Assembly: GCA_031178045.1 (NCBI GenBank)
Contig: JAPSJT010000003.1
Coordinates: 1 to 49,823, forward strand
Direction: 5' to 3'
Length of the DNA stretch: 49,823 nucleotides
DNA from: Agromyces sp.
GTDB lineage: Bacteria; Actinomycetota; Actinomycetes; Actinomycetales; Microbacteriaceae
Shown here: piece after piece, positions 28,941 to 39,603 of the stretch
Position numbering within the stretch: position 1 is the stretch's first letter
Layout of the letters: every line of letters begins with the position of its first letter
Notes under the pieces: model-generated
Seen by the model: only the letters and a program-made list of their open reading frames with translations
Told to the model about the DNA's origin: nothing
The model's database searches: none
Made by a program: the position numbers and the translations under genes

Positions 28941-29726
28941 TCACTCGATCGTGAACGCGGTGATCGAGACCGGAACGGCCGGCGCGCCGTCGGTGGCGCC
29001 GTCGGCCGTGCCCGCGTCGGTGATGCCGGAGCGCAGGGCGTCGAGTCCGCTCGTCACGCGCCCCACGACGGTGTAGCCGCCGGCCTCGTCGGGGGTGAGG
29101 GTGGTGTCCTCGTAGACGATGAAGAACTGGCTGCCCTGGCTGTAGCCGTTCTGCTGCTGGCGCGCCATCGCGATCGTCCCGGCCGGGTACAGGTCGTCGG
29201 CGGGCGCGTTCTCGACGGGCCCGTAGCTGTACCCGGGTCCGCCAGTACCGTCGCCGGCCGGGTCGCCGCACTGCAGCACCCAGATGTTGTCCTTCGTGAG
29301 GCGATGGCAGCTCGTGCCGACGTAGAAGCCCGACTGGATGAGGCTGATCTCACTCGACACAGCCTGCGGCGCCGCGGCGCCGTCGAGCTGGACTCCGAGC
29401 GGGATGTCGTTGAGCGTGAGCGTGCCGGTCCAGGAGCGCCCCTCGGCGATCTCGGCCGACGGCACCTCGCCCTGGTTCTCTCCGGGGGGCGCGGTCGGCG
29501 TCGGCGTCGCGGTCGGCTCGGGTTCGGCGGCCGGGCTGCCCGGGCCCCCGTTGAAGTAGAAGAGCTGCGCAGCGGTCGCGAGCGTCAGCACGACGACGAG
29601 CGCGACGGCGGCGATGACGTTGTCGCGAGTGCGTCGTCGCTGCTTGCGGACGTGCACTTCCTGTCGGGCCTGGTACGTGCGGAGACGGGCGCGTTCCTCA
29701 CGCGCCTGACGGTCGTTCGTTGCCAC
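28941..29726 (-). CDS. Membrane-anchored cyclophilin-type peptidylprolyl isomerase
   Basis: Single TM (NVIAAVALVVVLTLATAAQLFYF) then cyclophilin core GYSQGSQFFIVYEDTTL...YTVVGRVTSGLD; GTG start at 29726. Confidence 0.9.
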   Translation of the reverse strand: MATNDRQAREERARLRTYQARQEVHVRKQRRRTRDNVIAAVALVVVLTLATAAQLFYFNGGPGSPAAEPEPTATPTPTAPPGENQGEVPSAEIAEGRSWTGTLTLNDIPLGVQLDGAAAPQAVSSEISLIQSGFYVGTSCHRLTKDNIWVLQCGDPAGDGTGGPGYSYGPVENAPADDLYPAGTIAMARQQQNGYSQGSQFFIVYEDTTLTPDEAGGYTVVGRVTSGLDALRSGITDAGTADGATDGAPAVPVSITAFTIE

Positions 29727-29886
29727 GCATGCTCCTTCTCGAGACTCCTGCGAGCCGACTCTACGCACCCCGCCGCGCTCGGCACCAATCGCGCGCACGT
29801 GCGCGGCGAAGACGGGGCGGGCGCGACGGTAGGCGAGGCCGGGTCGGGATCCGGGGGTGTCGGATGCCACGGCTACGCTGGATTCC

Positions 29887-31305
29887 ATGGTGGACTCCAG
29901 CCCGGGGCTGCGCTCCGGCGCGACGCCGCTCGCCGTGCGCATGCGCCCGACGAGTCTCGACGAGGTCGCGGGGCAGCGCCATCTCCTGACGCCCGGATCG
30001 CCGCTCGTCGCCCTCGCCGGCGACCGCACGGGAGAGAGCGGCTCAGTCTCGGTCATCCTGTGGGGGCCTCCGGGCACGGGCAAGACGACCCTCGCCCAGG
30101 CGATCGCCCGTTCCTCCGGTCGCAAGTTCGTGGAGCTGTCCGCCGTCACCGCCGGAGTGCGAGACGTGCGCCAGGTGATGGAGGAGGCGCGGGCGAGTCG
30201 CGACCTCTACGGCCTGTCCACGGTGCTGTTCCTCGACGAGATCCACCGGTTCACGAAGGCCCAGCAGGACGCGCTGCTGCCCGGTGTCGAGAACGGCTGG
30301 GTCATCCTCGTCGCCGCGACGACCGAGAACCCCTCGTTCTCGGTCATCTCCCCGCTCCTCTCGCGTTCGCTCCTGCTCACGCTCGAGCTGCTCACCGACG
30401 ACGACCTCGGCGTCCTCGTCGATCGTGCGGTCGCCGATTCCCGCGGTCTCGACGGCCGCGTCGAACTCGACCCCGAGGCGCGGGCGGCCATCATCCGGCT
30501 CGCCTCGGGCGACGCGCGTCGGGCGCTCACCGCCCTCGAGGCGGCAGCCGTCGCGGCGAGTCAGGCGATCGAGTCGGCGAGCCCGACCGACGGCGACGAT
30601 CGCGACGACGAGGGCACCGGCATCGAGGGCGAGGACGACGCGACGGATGCTGCCGCCCCATCGAAGCCCGTCATCACCGCCGAGGTCGTGGCTCGTGCCG
30701 TCGACCGGGCGCTGCTGCGCTACGACCGGAACGGCGACGAGCACTACGACGTGATCAGCGCGTTCATCAAATCGGTGAGGGGCAGCGACGTCGACGCGGC
30801 GCTTCACTACCTCGCGCGCATGATCGAGGCAGGGGAGGACCCCCGCTTCATCGCCCGGCGCATCATCGTGCTCGCCTCCGAAGACATCGGCATGGCCGAT
30901 CCCACCGCGCTCGGCGTGGCGGTCGCCGCGGCCGATGCCGTGCAGTACATCGGCATGCCCGAAGGGCGCATCCCGCTCGCACAGGCGGTCGTGCACCTCG
31001 CCACGGCGCCGAAGTCGAACGCCGCCTACCTCGGCATCGACCGGGCGATCTCCGACGTGCGCGAGGGCAAGGCGGGCCGGGTGCCGAAGCATCTGCGCGA
31101 CGCGCACTATCCCGGAGCCAAGCGGCTCGGACACGGGAAGGGCTACCGTTATCCGCACGACGACGCGATCGGCGTCGTACGCCAGGACTATCTGCCCGAC
31201 GAGCTTCGCGGCTCGACCTACTACGAGCCCACCGAGCACGGGAACGAGCGCGAGGTGGCGGCGCGGCTCGCGAAGCTCCGCCGCATCGTGCGGGGTGAGA
31301 GCTGA
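29887..31305 (+). CDS. rarA: Replication-associated recombination protein A (AAA ATPase)
   Basis: [70 protein letters not shown]. Confidence 0.95.
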   Translation: MVDSSPGLRSGATPLAVRMRPTSLDEVAGQRHLLTPGSPLVALAGDRTGESGSVSVILWGPPGTGKTTLAQAIARSSGRKFVELSAVTAGVRDVRQVMEEARASRDLYGLSTVLFLDEIHRFTKAQQDALLPGVENGWVILVAATTENPSFSVISPLLSRSLLLTLELLTDDDLGVLVDRAVADSRGLDGRVELDPEARAAIIRLASGDARRALTALEAAAVAASQAIESASPTDGDDRDDEGTGIEGEDDATDAAAPSKPVITAEVVARAVDRALLRYDRNGDEHYDVISAFIKSVRGSDVDAALHYLARMIEAGEDPRFIARRIIVLASEDIGMADPTALGVAVAAADAVQYIGMPEGRIPLAQAVVHLATAPKSNAAYLGIDRAISDVREGKAGRVPKHLRDAHYPGAKRLGHGKGYRYPHDDAIGVVRQDYLPDELRGSTYYEPTEHGNEREVAARLAKLRRIVRGES

Positions 31306-31340
31306 CTGCGGCGCCCGCTCGTGGCGTGATAGGATATCCG

Positions 31341-31497
31341 CTGGCCTGAAGCCAGATTCTCGAGCGCGGCTGCGAGAGGATCATCGGCGAATGGGTGCGA
31401 TCTGTAGCCGATCGGCCCTTGGCGAATCCCTCTGACACAGACTTCCGGCGCACGATCGCGCCGCGAGTTCACTTGAGATTCTTCCGAAAGGACATTC
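31341..31497 (+). promoter_or_regulatory. Candidate structured rpsD 5' leader
   Basis: TAGGAT -10-like box at 31330, CTGGC-CTGAA-GCCAG hairpin at 31341-31355, GGCGC/GCGCC hairpin near 31447-31462, then GAAAGGA RBS before the GTG. Confidence 0.35.
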
Positions 31498-32121
31498 GTG
31501 TCGAACCAGTCACGCAGCAAGACCCGCCTCTCCCGCGCGCTCGGCGTCGCCCTCACCCCGAAGGCCGCCCGCTACCTCGAGAAGCGCCCCTACGCCCCCG
31601 GCGAGCACGGCCGCACCAAGCGCAAGGCCGACTCCGACTACGCCGTCCGCCTGCGTGAGAAGCAGCGCCTCCGCGCCCAGTACGGCATCCGCGAGAAGCA
31701 GCTCCGCATCGCGTTCAACGAGGCTCGTCGCACCGACGGTCTGACCGGTGAGAACCTCGTCGAGCTGCTCGAGATGCGCCTCGACGCCCTCGTGCTCCGC
31801 GCCGGCTTCGCCCGCACGATCTCGCAGGCGCGCCAGTTCGTCGTGCACCGCCACATCCTCGTCGACGGCCAGATCGTCGACCGCCCCTCCTTCCGCGTGA
31901 AGCCCGGCCAGACGATCGGCGTCAAGCAGCGTTCCGAGGGCACCGAGCCCTTCCAGGTCGCCGCTGCCGGTGGCCACGTCGACGTGCTCCCGAAGCTCCC
32001 CGGCTACCTCGAGGTCGAGCTCGACAAGCTCCAGGCGACGCTCGTGCGCCGCCCGAAGCGCGCCGAGGTTCCCGTCACCTGTGAAGTGCAGCTCGTCGTC
32101 GAGTACTACGCCCAGCGCTGA
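31498..32121 (+). CDS. rpsD: 30S ribosomal protein S4
   Basis: KTRLSRALGVALTPKAARYLEKRPYAPGEHG...LREKQRLRAQYGIREKQLR...; GTG start. Confidence 0.97.
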   Translation: MSNQSRSKTRLSRALGVALTPKAARYLEKRPYAPGEHGRTKRKADSDYAVRLREKQRLRAQYGIREKQLRIAFNEARRTDGLTGENLVELLEMRLDALVLRAGFARTISQARQFVVHRHILVDGQIVDRPSFRVKPGQTIGVKQRSEGTEPFQVAAAGGHVDVLPKLPGYLEVELDKLQATLVRRPKRAEVPVTCEVQLVVEYYAQR

Positions 32122-32136
32122 TCAGAAGCACATCGG

Positions 32137-32165
32137 CAGGGGTCGCGGGGTTCCCGCGGCCCCTG
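32137..32165 (+). terminator. Rho-independent-like terminator after rpsD
   Basis: CAGGGGTCGCGGG-GTT-CCCGCGGCCCCTG, 13-bp stem with one G-U pair. Confidence 0.7.
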
Positions 32166-32192
32166 TTGCCGTCTCACGACAGCCGCGCCCGT

Positions 32193-32198
32193 TAGAAT
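32193..32198 (+). promoter_or_regulatory. -10-like TAGAAT upstream of the small ORF/alaS
   Basis: cccgtTAGAATgaca 28 nt after the terminator; no clear -35 hexamer. Confidence 0.4.
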
Positions 32199-32256
32199 GA
32201 CAGGATGCGTGCCGGGCGGGCCTCGCGCGGCGGGAATCGGTCAGAGGGAGCACTTC

Positions 32257-32460
32257 GTGAAGAGCATTCTGTGGTTCGCCGTCGGCGTCGGAGCCGGCTT
32301 CGTCGCCGCGCACCAGCTGAACCAGACCAAGCAGGGTCGGGAGTTCTTCTCCTCGATCGATGCGAAGGCGCGAGCGTTCGGCAAGGCCATCGCCGAGGGG
32401 TACCACGAGCGCGACGCCGAACTGCGCGCCGAGGGCGACGGCTCCTCGTCCGCGCGCTGA
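32257..32460 (+). CDS. Small putative membrane-associated protein (67 aa)
   Basis: VKSILWFAVGVGAGFVAAHQLNQTKQGREFFSSIDAKARAFGKAIAEGYHERDAELRAEG; N-terminal TM; between rpsD and alaS. Confidence 0.8.
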   Translation: MKSILWFAVGVGAGFVAAHQLNQTKQGREFFSSIDAKARAFGKAIAEGYHERDAELRAEGDGSSSAR

Positions 32461-32527
32461 TCGTCATCCTGACGACGGCACCACGAACCCGCTCGGCGGA
32501 GCCGGGCAGCTGAACCAGAACGGAACC

Positions 32528-35185
32528 ATGCAGACTGCAGACATCCGCCAGCGCTGGCTGGACTTCTTCGCCGAGCGCGGCCACACCGTGGTGCCCTCGG
32601 CCTCGCTCGTGAGCGACGACCCCACGCTGCTCTTCACGGTCGCGGGCATGGTTCCATTCGTCCCGTACCTCACCGGTCTCGTGCCGGCGCCGTACCCGCG
32701 TGCGACGAGCGTGCAGAAGTGCATTCGCACCAATGACATCGAGGAAGTCGGCAAGACCCCTCGCCACGGCACGTTCTTCCAGATGAACGGCAACTTCTCC
32801 TTCGGCGACTACTTCAAGGAGGGCGCCATCACGATGGCGTGGGAGCTGCTCACCACGCCGGAGGCCGACGGCGGGCTCGGTTTCGAACCGAGCGACCTCT
32901 GGGTCACCGTCTACAAGGACGACGACGAGGCGATCGAACTCTGGAAGCGCATCGCGGGCCTGCCCGAGGAGCGCATCCAACGCCTCGACAAGGACACCAA
33001 CTACTGGCACACCGGCCAACCGGGCCCCGCCGGCCCCTGCTCCGAGATCTTCTTCGACCGTGGCCCCGCCTACGGCATCGACGGCGGTCCCGCGACCGAC
33101 GACGACCGTTACGTCGAGATCTGGAACCTCGTGTTCATGCAGTACCTCATCGACGACGTGAAGTCGAAGACCGACTTCCGCATCGTGAAGGAGCTGCCCA
33201 GGAAGAACATCGACACGGGCATGGGCCTCGAGCGCGTCGCCTTCATCAAGCAGGGCGTCGAGAACATGTACGAGATCGACCAGGTGCGCCCCGTGCTCGA
33301 TCGTGCGGCCGAGCTCTCGGGTCGCCGGTACGGCGCCGACCACGACGACGACGTGCGGATGCGTGTCATCGCCGACCACATCCGCTCCTCGCTCATGCTC
33401 ATGAGCGACGGCGTGAGCCCGTCGAACGAGGGACGCGGGTACATCCTGCGCCGGCTCCTTCGTCGGAGCATCCGGGCCATGCGGCTCCTCGGCGTCGAGG
33501 GCCCGACGTTCCGCGAGCTCTTCGCCGCCTCGCGCGATGCGATGAAGGCGGCCTACCCCGAGGTCGCTCGCGACTACTCGCACATCGAGCAACTCGCCCT
33601 CGGCGAGGAGGAGACGTTCCTGCGCACCCTCGCGGCGGGCACCTCGATCCTCGATGTCGCAGTCGCCGCGACCAAGGACTCGGGGAAGGCGGAGCTCGCG
33701 GGCGACACCGCCTTCCTCCTGCACGACACCTACGGCTTCCCGATCGAGCTCACGCTCGAGATGGCCGACGAGGCGGGCCTCGCCGTCGATCGCGGCGCCT
33801 TCGACGAGCTCATGACGGCGCAGCGCACCCGTGCGAAGGCCGATGCGAAGTCGAAGAAGAAGGTGCTCGCCGACCTGTCGGTCTACGGCGCGTTCCGCGC
33901 CAAGGGCGAGACGATCTTCACCGGCTACACCGATCTCACGACCGAGTCGACCGTGCTCGGTATCCTCGTCGACGGCCAGCCCGTGCCGGTCGCGACCACC
34001 GGTCAGACGGCGGAGGTCATCCTCGCCGAGACCTCGTTGTACGCCGAGTCCGGCGGCCAGGCGCCCGACCAGGGCCGGATCGTCGGTGACGGCTTCGAAC
34101 TCGAGGTCATCGACGTGCAGAAGCCCGTCAAGGGGCTCATCAGCCACACCGTGAAGGTCACCTCCGGCGAGGTCGGCCTCGGCGTGCCGGCGACGACGCT
34201 CGTCGACGAGGACTATCGGCGCGGCGCCACGCAGGCGCACTCGGGCACTCACGTCGTGCACGCGGCACTCCGCCAGGTGCTCGGGCCGAACGCACACCAG
34301 TCGGGCTCGTTCAACAAGGCCGGATACCTCCGCCTCGACTACGGCTGGAACTCGGCGCTGTCGCCCGAGACCCGCAGCGAGATCGAGGAGATCTCGAACA
34401 ACGCCATCCGCGACAACCTGCAGGTGGTCACCCGCGAGATGCCACTCGACGAGGCCAAGTCCCTCGGCGCCATGGCACTGTTCGGCGAGAAGTACGGCGA
34501 CGTCGTCCGCGTCGTCGACATCGGCGGGCCCTGGTCGCGCGAGCTGTGCGCCGGCACCCACGTCTCGACGAGCTCCGAGATCGGCATGATCAACATCGTG
34601 GGCGAGTCATCCGTCGGTGCGTCGAACCGCCGTGTCGAGTCGCTCGTCGGTCTCGACGCCTTCCGCCGATTCGCGGCGGAGCGCGCACTCGTCTCCGAGC
34701 TCAGCTCGAACCTGAAGACGCGGCCCGAGCAGCTCGTCGACCGCGTCGGCGAGCTCGTGGCGAGCCTCAAGGCCGCCGAGAAGCGCATCCAGCAGTTCGA
34801 GGCCAAGGCGTTGAACGACCGGGTTCCCGCGCTCGCGAGCGAGGCGGTCCGCAGTGGCGACGTGCTCCTCGTCGCGCAGCACGTCGGCGGTCTCGGTTCG
34901 GGCGACGAGCTGCGTTCGCTCGCGACCGCCGTGCGGGCGAAACTCGGCGACGCGGCATCCGTCGTCGCACTCACCGCCGAGGTCGCGGGCCGGCCCGTCG
35001 CAATCGTGGCGACCTCGCCGGCCGCTCGCGACGCGGGCGCCAACGCCGGAACGCTCGCCAAGACGATGGCCTCCGTGCTCGGGGGCGGTGGCGGCGGCAA
35101 GCCCGACCTCGCGCAGGGCGGCGGCAGCGACGTGTCGTCGATCCCGGCGGCGCTCGACGCCGTCCGGCGAGAGCTCGGCCGGTAG
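32528..35185 (+). CDS. alaS: Alanine--tRNA ligase
   Basis: MQTADIRQRWLDFFAERGHTVVPSASLVSDDPTLLFTVAGMVPFVPYLTG...HSGTHVVHAALRQVLG... Confidence 0.97.
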   Translation: MQTADIRQRWLDFFAERGHTVVPSASLVSDDPTLLFTVAGMVPFVPYLTGLVPAPYPRATSVQKCIRTNDIEEVGKTPRHGTFFQMNGNFSFGDYFKEGAITMAWELLTTPEADGGLGFEPSDLWVTVYKDDDEAIELWKRIAGLPEERIQRLDKDTNYWHTGQPGPAGPCSEIFFDRGPAYGIDGGPATDDDRYVEIWNLVFMQYLIDDVKSKTDFRIVKELPRKNIDTGMGLERVAFIKQGVENMYEIDQVRPVLDRAAELSGRRYGADHDDDVRMRVIADHIRSSLMLMSDGVSPSNEGRGYILRRLLRRSIRAMRLLGVEGPTFRELFAASRDAMKAAYPEVARDYSHIEQLALGEEETFLRTLAAGTSILDVAVAATKDSGKAELAGDTAFLLHDTYGFPIELTLEMADEAGLAVDRGAFDELMTAQRTRAKADAKSKKKVLADLSVYGAFRAKGETIFTGYTDLTTESTVLGILVDGQPVPVATTGQTAEVILAETSLYAESGGQAPDQGRIVGDGFELEVIDVQKPVKGLISHTVKVTSGEVGLGVPATTLVDEDYRRGATQAHSGTHVVHAALRQVLGPNAHQSGSFNKAGYLRLDYGWNSALSPETRSEIEEISNNAIRDNLQVVTREMPLDEAKSLGAMALFGEKYGDVVRVVDIGGPWSRELCAGTHVSTSSEIGMINIVGESSVGASNRRVESLVGLDAFRRFAAERALVSELSSNLKTRPEQLVDRVGELVASLKAAEKRIQQFEAKALNDRVPALASEAVRSGDVLLVAQHVGGLGSGDELRSLATAVRAKLGDAASVVALTAEVAGRPVAIVATSPAARDAGANAGTLAKTMASVLGGGGGGKPDLAQGGGSDVSSIPAALDAVRRELGR

Positions 35186-35190
35186 CGCGG

Positions 35191-35667
35191 ATGCGCTCGG
35201 GCGTGCGACTGGGCATCGATGTCGGGCGTGCCCGCATCGGGATCGCGCGATGCGACGCCGGCGCGCTCCTCGCCGTTCCCGTCGAGACAGTGCCTCGCGC
35301 GGGGGAGGGCGACGCCGACGTGCGTCGTGTGCTCGAGCTCGCCGAGGAGTTCGGCGCGTTCGAACTCGTCGTGGGGCATCCGCTCTCGCTGTCGGGGGCG
35401 CCGACTCCTTCGACCGACGACGCCGTCGCCTTCGCCGCGCGACTGCTTGCCGCTGGCGCCGCGGTGCGGCTCGTCGACGAGCGTCTCTCGACCGTGAGCG
35501 CCCAGCAGGCGCTGCGGGCATCGGGCCGATCGAGCCGAAGCCAGCGCCCCATCGTCGACCAAGTCGCGGCCGTTATCATTCTGCAACACGCCATCGACAC
35601 GGAGCGAGCGACGGGCATCGAGCCCGGGCGCTCGCTCACGACAGAGGAAGGGTCGTCCCCCCTGTGA
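35191..35667 (+). CDS. ruvX: Holliday junction resolvase-like protein RuvX/YqgF
   Basis: VRLGIDVGRARIGIARCDAGALLAVPVETV...LVVGHPLSLSG...VDERLSTVSAQQALRASGR. Confidence 0.93.
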   Translation: MRSGVRLGIDVGRARIGIARCDAGALLAVPVETVPRAGEGDADVRRVLELAEEFGAFELVVGHPLSLSGAPTPSTDDAVAFAARLLAAGAAVRLVDERLSTVSAQQALRASGRSSRSQRPIVDQVAAVIILQHAIDTERATGIEPGRSLTTEEGSSPL

Positions 35668-37025
35668 CCCAGCTTCCCCCCGATCCGCGCGGATCCGGTG
35701 ATCAGCCACCCGTCGACTGGCACGCGCTGCTCGCGGGCGAACGCGACGCGGACGCCGGCGGCGCGCCGGCCCGACGGGAGCCTGCGCCCGAGGCGGGCGG
35801 GGCCGCGGCATCCGAGCGCCCCATGACGCGCCGGGAGGCGCGGGAGGCCGAGCAGCGCCGGGTGGCGCTCGCGGAGCGCGAGGTCGTCGACACGCCCAAG
35901 CCCTCGCGGGCCGAGCGACGGGCCGCCGCCTCGGAGTACGACGACGGCACCGGACCGAAGCGCCGAGGACCATGGGGATGCCTCGTGGGCCTCGTCATCG
36001 TCGGCGCACTCGTCGCCGCGGCCTACTTCTTCCTGCAGGGGCCGATCAGCGCCGTCATCGAGCGGTTCACGCCGGCCGAGGACTTCGAGGGCGCCGGCAC
36101 GGGCGAGGTCGTGTTCATGATCAACGAAGGGGACACCGGGGCCGACATCGCGACGAACCTCGTCGACGAGGGCGTCACCGCCTCGTACGACGCGTTCTAC
36201 GACCTCCTGCTCGAGGAGTCGCCCGAGCCCGAATTCCACCCCGGCGCCTACCTGCTCGCCGAGCGGATGAGCGCCAGGGCGGCGCTCGACGCGCTCACCG
36301 ATCCGAGCACGAAACTCGAGAACACCTTCGTGATCCCCGAGGGCACGTGGGCGAAGGACGCACTCGCACTGGCGGCCGCCGGCTCTGCGATCCCGGTCGA
36401 GGAACTCCAGGCCGCCGCTGCGGATCCCCGGGCGCTCGGCCTCCCGCCCGAGGCCACGAGTGTCGAGGGCTTCCTCTTCCCGGCGACCTACACGTTCGCG
36501 CCCGGAGTGACGGCGGCCGAGCTCGTGAAGATGATGGTGGACCGCAGCCTGCAGGCGCTCGACGAGGCGGGCGTGGCCCCCGAGGACCGCTGGCGGACGA
36601 TCATCAAGGCGTCGCTCATCGAGCGCGAGGCCGGTCTCCGCGACGACTTCTATCGCGTCTCCCGAGTGATCGAGAACCGCCTCGACCCGGCGCAGTTCGA
36701 GAGCGGTCTGCTGCAGTTCGACTCGACCGTGCACTACGGCCTCGGCGACGACTCCGTCGTGACGACGACCGACGCCGAGCGAGCAGATCCGGCCAATCCG
36801 TACAACACGTACGTGCACCCGGGCCTGCCGCCCGGACCCATCGGCAACCCGGGCGACCTCGCGATCGATGCCGCCGTGCATCCGGCGGACGGGCCGTGGC
36901 TCTACTTCGTCACGGTGAACCTCGACACCGGCGAGACGGTCTTCTCCGCGACGCTGGAAGAGCACGAGGCCGCCGTCGAGCGGTTCCTCGCATGGCTCGA
37001 CGAGCACCCTGAATACGGTGGCTGA
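35664..37025 (+). CDS. mltG: Endolytic murein transglycosylase MltG
   Basis: TM segment then IPEGTW...VEGFLFPATYTFAPG...IKASLIEREAGLRDDFYRVSRVIENRL...LQFDSTVHYGLG...PYNTYVHPGLPPGPIGNPG. Confidence 0.95.
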   Translation: MTQLPPDPRGSGDQPPVDWHALLAGERDADAGGAPARREPAPEAGGAAASERPMTRREAREAEQRRVALAEREVVDTPKPSRAERRAAASEYDDGTGPKRRGPWGCLVGLVIVGALVAAAYFFLQGPISAVIERFTPAEDFEGAGTGEVVFMINEGDTGADIATNLVDEGVTASYDAFYDLLLEESPEPEFHPGAYLLAERMSARAALDALTDPSTKLENTFVIPEGTWAKDALALAAAGSAIPVEELQAAAADPRALGLPPEATSVEGFLFPATYTFAPGVTAAELVKMMVDRSLQALDEAGVAPEDRWRTIIKASLIEREAGLRDDFYRVSRVIENRLDPAQFESGLLQFDSTVHYGLGDDSVVTTTDAERADPANPYNTYVHPGLPPGPIGNPGDLAIDAAVHPADGPWLYFVTVNLDTGETVFSATLEEHEAAVERFLAWLDEHPEYGG

Positions 37026-37848
37026 ACGGATGCGCCGACTCGCGGTGCTGGGCTCGCCGATCGCCCACTCCAAGAGCCCGGCGCTGCACCGTGCCGCGTA
37101 CGCTCGCCTCGGACTGGACTGGGAGTACTCGGCCATCGAGATGACCGGCGATCACCTCGCCGACTTCGTCGACGGCCGGGACCCGTCGTGGCGCGGGCTG
37201 TCGCTCACGATGCCGCTGAAGCAGGATGTGCTGCCGCTCCTCGACGACCTCGACGAACCGGCGACGGTCACCGGCGCCGCGAACACCGTGCTCTTCGACG
37301 ACGGTGCGCGGCGGGGTTTCAACACCGACGTCGGGGGCATCGTGCGCACCATTCGTGAGGCCGGCATCGACCGTGTCGAGCGAGGCGTCCTCGTGGGAGG
37401 CGGCGCGACCGCCGCCTCGGCACTCGCCGCCATGGCCGAACTCGGCGCCGTCGAGGCGAGGGTGCTCGTCCGTCGGCCCGAGGCCGCGCAGCGCCTCGTC
37501 GAGCTCGGCGCCGCGCTCGGCGTCGACGCCCGACCCGGGGCGATCGCGGGCCTCGCGAGCCTCGCGCCCGCCGACCTGGTCGTCAGCACGGTGCCCGGGG
37601 GCACGGACCTCGGCGTGGCGGCATCCGACGCGCTCATCGGCACTGCCGCGCTGCTCGACGTGGCCTATTCGCCGTGGCCGACGCCGCTCGCGGCGCAGTG
37701 GCTCGCCGGGCGCGGCGTGGTCGTGCACGGCCTCGGCATGCTGCTCCATCAGGCGCTGCTGCAGGTGCGCATCTTCGTCGCGGGCGACCCGTCGATCGAG
37801 CTGCCCGATGAGCATGACGTGCTCTCCGTCATGCGCGAAGCGCTCTGA
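37018..37848 (+). CDS. aroE: Shikimate dehydrogenase
   Basis: [30 protein letters not shown]...SLTMPLKQ...ANTVLFDDG...GFNTDVGGI. Confidence 0.95.
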   Translation: MAERMRRLAVLGSPIAHSKSPALHRAAYARLGLDWEYSAIEMTGDHLADFVDGRDPSWRGLSLTMPLKQDVLPLLDDLDEPATVTGAANTVLFDDGARRGFNTDVGGIVRTIREAGIDRVERGVLVGGGATAASALAAMAELGAVEARVLVRRPEAAQRLVELGAALGVDARPGAIAGLASLAPADLVVSTVPGGTDLGVAASDALIGTAALLDVAYSPWPTPLAAQWLAGRGVVVHGLGMLLHQALLQVRIFVAGDPSIELPDEHDVLSVMREAL

Positions 37849-37871
37849 TCCGCCTGTGGAAGGATAGGAGC

Positions 37872-39092
37872 ATGCTCCGTTGGCTCACCGCCGGAGAGTC
37901 GCACGGCCCTGAGCTCGTCGCGATCCTCGAGGGTCTTCCCGCCGGTATCCCCGTTTCGCTCGACGCCATCCGCGCCGACCTCGCCCGCCGCAAGCTCGGC
38001 TACGGCCGGGGCGCTCGAATGAAGTTCGAGCAGGACGAACTGGCCATCTCGGGCGGCGTGCGGCACGGCGAGACGATCGGCAGCCCCATCGCCCTCCGCA
38101 TCGGCAACAGCGAATGGCCGAAGTGGCAGGAGGTCATGAGCGCCGAGCCCATCGACCCTGCCAAGCTCGGCCGGGGTCGAGGCGCGCCGCTCACGCGTCC
38201 CCGCCCGGGTCATGCCGATCTCGTCGGCATGCAGAAGTACGGCTTCGACGAGGCTCGTCCCGTGCTCGAGCGGGCGAGTGCGCGGGAGACCGCGGCTCGC
38301 GTCGCGCTCGGCGCCGTGGCCCGCGGCTTCCTCGGCGAGCTCGGGATCCGGCTCGTCTCGCACACGATCGCGATCGGACCGGTGCGAGTCCCCGAGGACC
38401 GCCCGCTCCCGAATCCGAACGACGTCGGCCGTCTCGATGCGGATCCACTGCGCTGCTTCGACGAGGAGACGTCGGCGCTCATGGTCGCCGAGGTCGATGC
38501 CGCCCACAAGGACGGCGACACGCTCGGCGGGGTCGTCGAGGTGCTCGCCTACGGTGTGCCGCCGGGGCTCGGCTCGTACGTGCACTGGGATCGCCGCCTC
38601 GACGCGCAGCTCGCCGCTGCGCTCATGGGCATCCAGGCGATCAAGGGCGTCGAGGTCGGCGACGGCTTCGTCACGACGACACGCCGTGGCTCGGCCGCGC
38701 ACGACGAGCTCCACCTCTCCGACGGGCGCATCGTGCGGGCGAGCGATCGGGCCGGCGGCACCGAGGGCGGGATGTCGACGGGCACCGTGCTGCGCGTCCG
38801 CGCCGGCATGAAGCCCATCGCCACGGTCCCGCACGCCCTTCCGACCGTCGATGTGGCGACCGGCGAAGCGGCGGTGGCCCATCACCAGCGGTCGGATGTC
38901 TGCGCCGTCCCGGCTGCCGGCGTCGTCGCCGAGGCCATGGTCGCGCTCACCCTCGCGAACGCCGTGCTCGAGAAGTTCGGGGGCGACTCCATCGAGGAGA
39001 CGCGCCGCAACCTCGAGACGTACCTCGCGGCCATCCCCGACTCGCTGCGCACCGAGGTCGCGGCGGCGGAGGTCGCCGGCGAACGTGCGTGA
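37872..39092 (+). CDS. aroC: Chorismate synthase
   Basis: [28 protein letters not shown]...[22 protein letters not shown]. Confidence 0.97.
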   Translation: MLRWLTAGESHGPELVAILEGLPAGIPVSLDAIRADLARRKLGYGRGARMKFEQDELAISGGVRHGETIGSPIALRIGNSEWPKWQEVMSAEPIDPAKLGRGRGAPLTRPRPGHADLVGMQKYGFDEARPVLERASARETAARVALGAVARGFLGELGIRLVSHTIAIGPVRVPEDRPLPNPNDVGRLDADPLRCFDEETSALMVAEVDAAHKDGDTLGGVVEVLAYGVPPGLGSYVHWDRRLDAQLAAALMGIQAIKGVEVGDGFVTTTRRGSAAHDELHLSDGRIVRASDRAGGTEGGMSTGTVLRVRAGMKPIATVPHALPTVDVATGEAAVAHHQRSDVCAVPAAGVVAEAMVALTLANAVLEKFGGDSIEETRRNLETYLAAIPDSLRTEVAAAEVAGERA

Positions 39093-39603
39093 CGACGTCC
39101 GTCTCGAGCTTCCCGTCGTGCTCGTCGGGCCGATGGGCGCGGGCAAGTCGCGTGTCGGACAGCGGCTCGCGGCATCCGTCGGTGCTCCCTTCATCGACAC
39201 CGACGCGCGCATCGTCGAGCGGTACGGCCCGATCGAGCAGATCTTCGACCGCGAGGGCGAGGAGTACTTCCGCATCGTCGAGCGCGAGATCGTCGCCGAG
39301 GCCCTTCGCGAGGAGGCGGTGGTCTCGCTCGGCGGGGGAGCGGTGCTGCATCCCGACACGCGCGACGATCTCGCATCCCTCCCGGTGGTCTGGCTCCGAG
39401 TGAGCGCCGAGGCGGTCGCACCGCGACTCGCGGGAAGCAATCGACCGCTCATCGCCTCGGGCGGCATCGCGGCGTGGACGGCGATCCAAGAGGCGCGTAC
39501 GCCGATCTACGCCTCGCTCGCCGATTTCGACATCGACACGTCGCGCCGCTCGGTCGCACGGATCGTCGAGGACATCACCGAGCAGCTCGGAGGAACACGA
39601 TGA
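39085..39603 (+). CDS. aroK: Shikimate kinase
   Basis: [38 protein letters not shown]...[13 protein letters not shown] start overlaps the aroC stop. Confidence 0.95.
   Translation: MRDDVRLELPVVLVGPMGAGKSRVGQRLAASVGAPFIDTDARIVERYGPIEQIFDREGEEYFRIVEREIVAEALREEAVVSLGGGAVLHPDTRDDLASLPVVWLRVSAEAVAPRLAGSNRPLIASGGIAAWTAIQEARTPIYASLADFDIDTSRRSVARIVEDITEQLGGTR

Noticed and set aside
32192-34561. 789-aa minus-strand ORF opposite alaS
   Set aside because: Shadow ORF caused by GC3 bias opposite the clearly real alaS.
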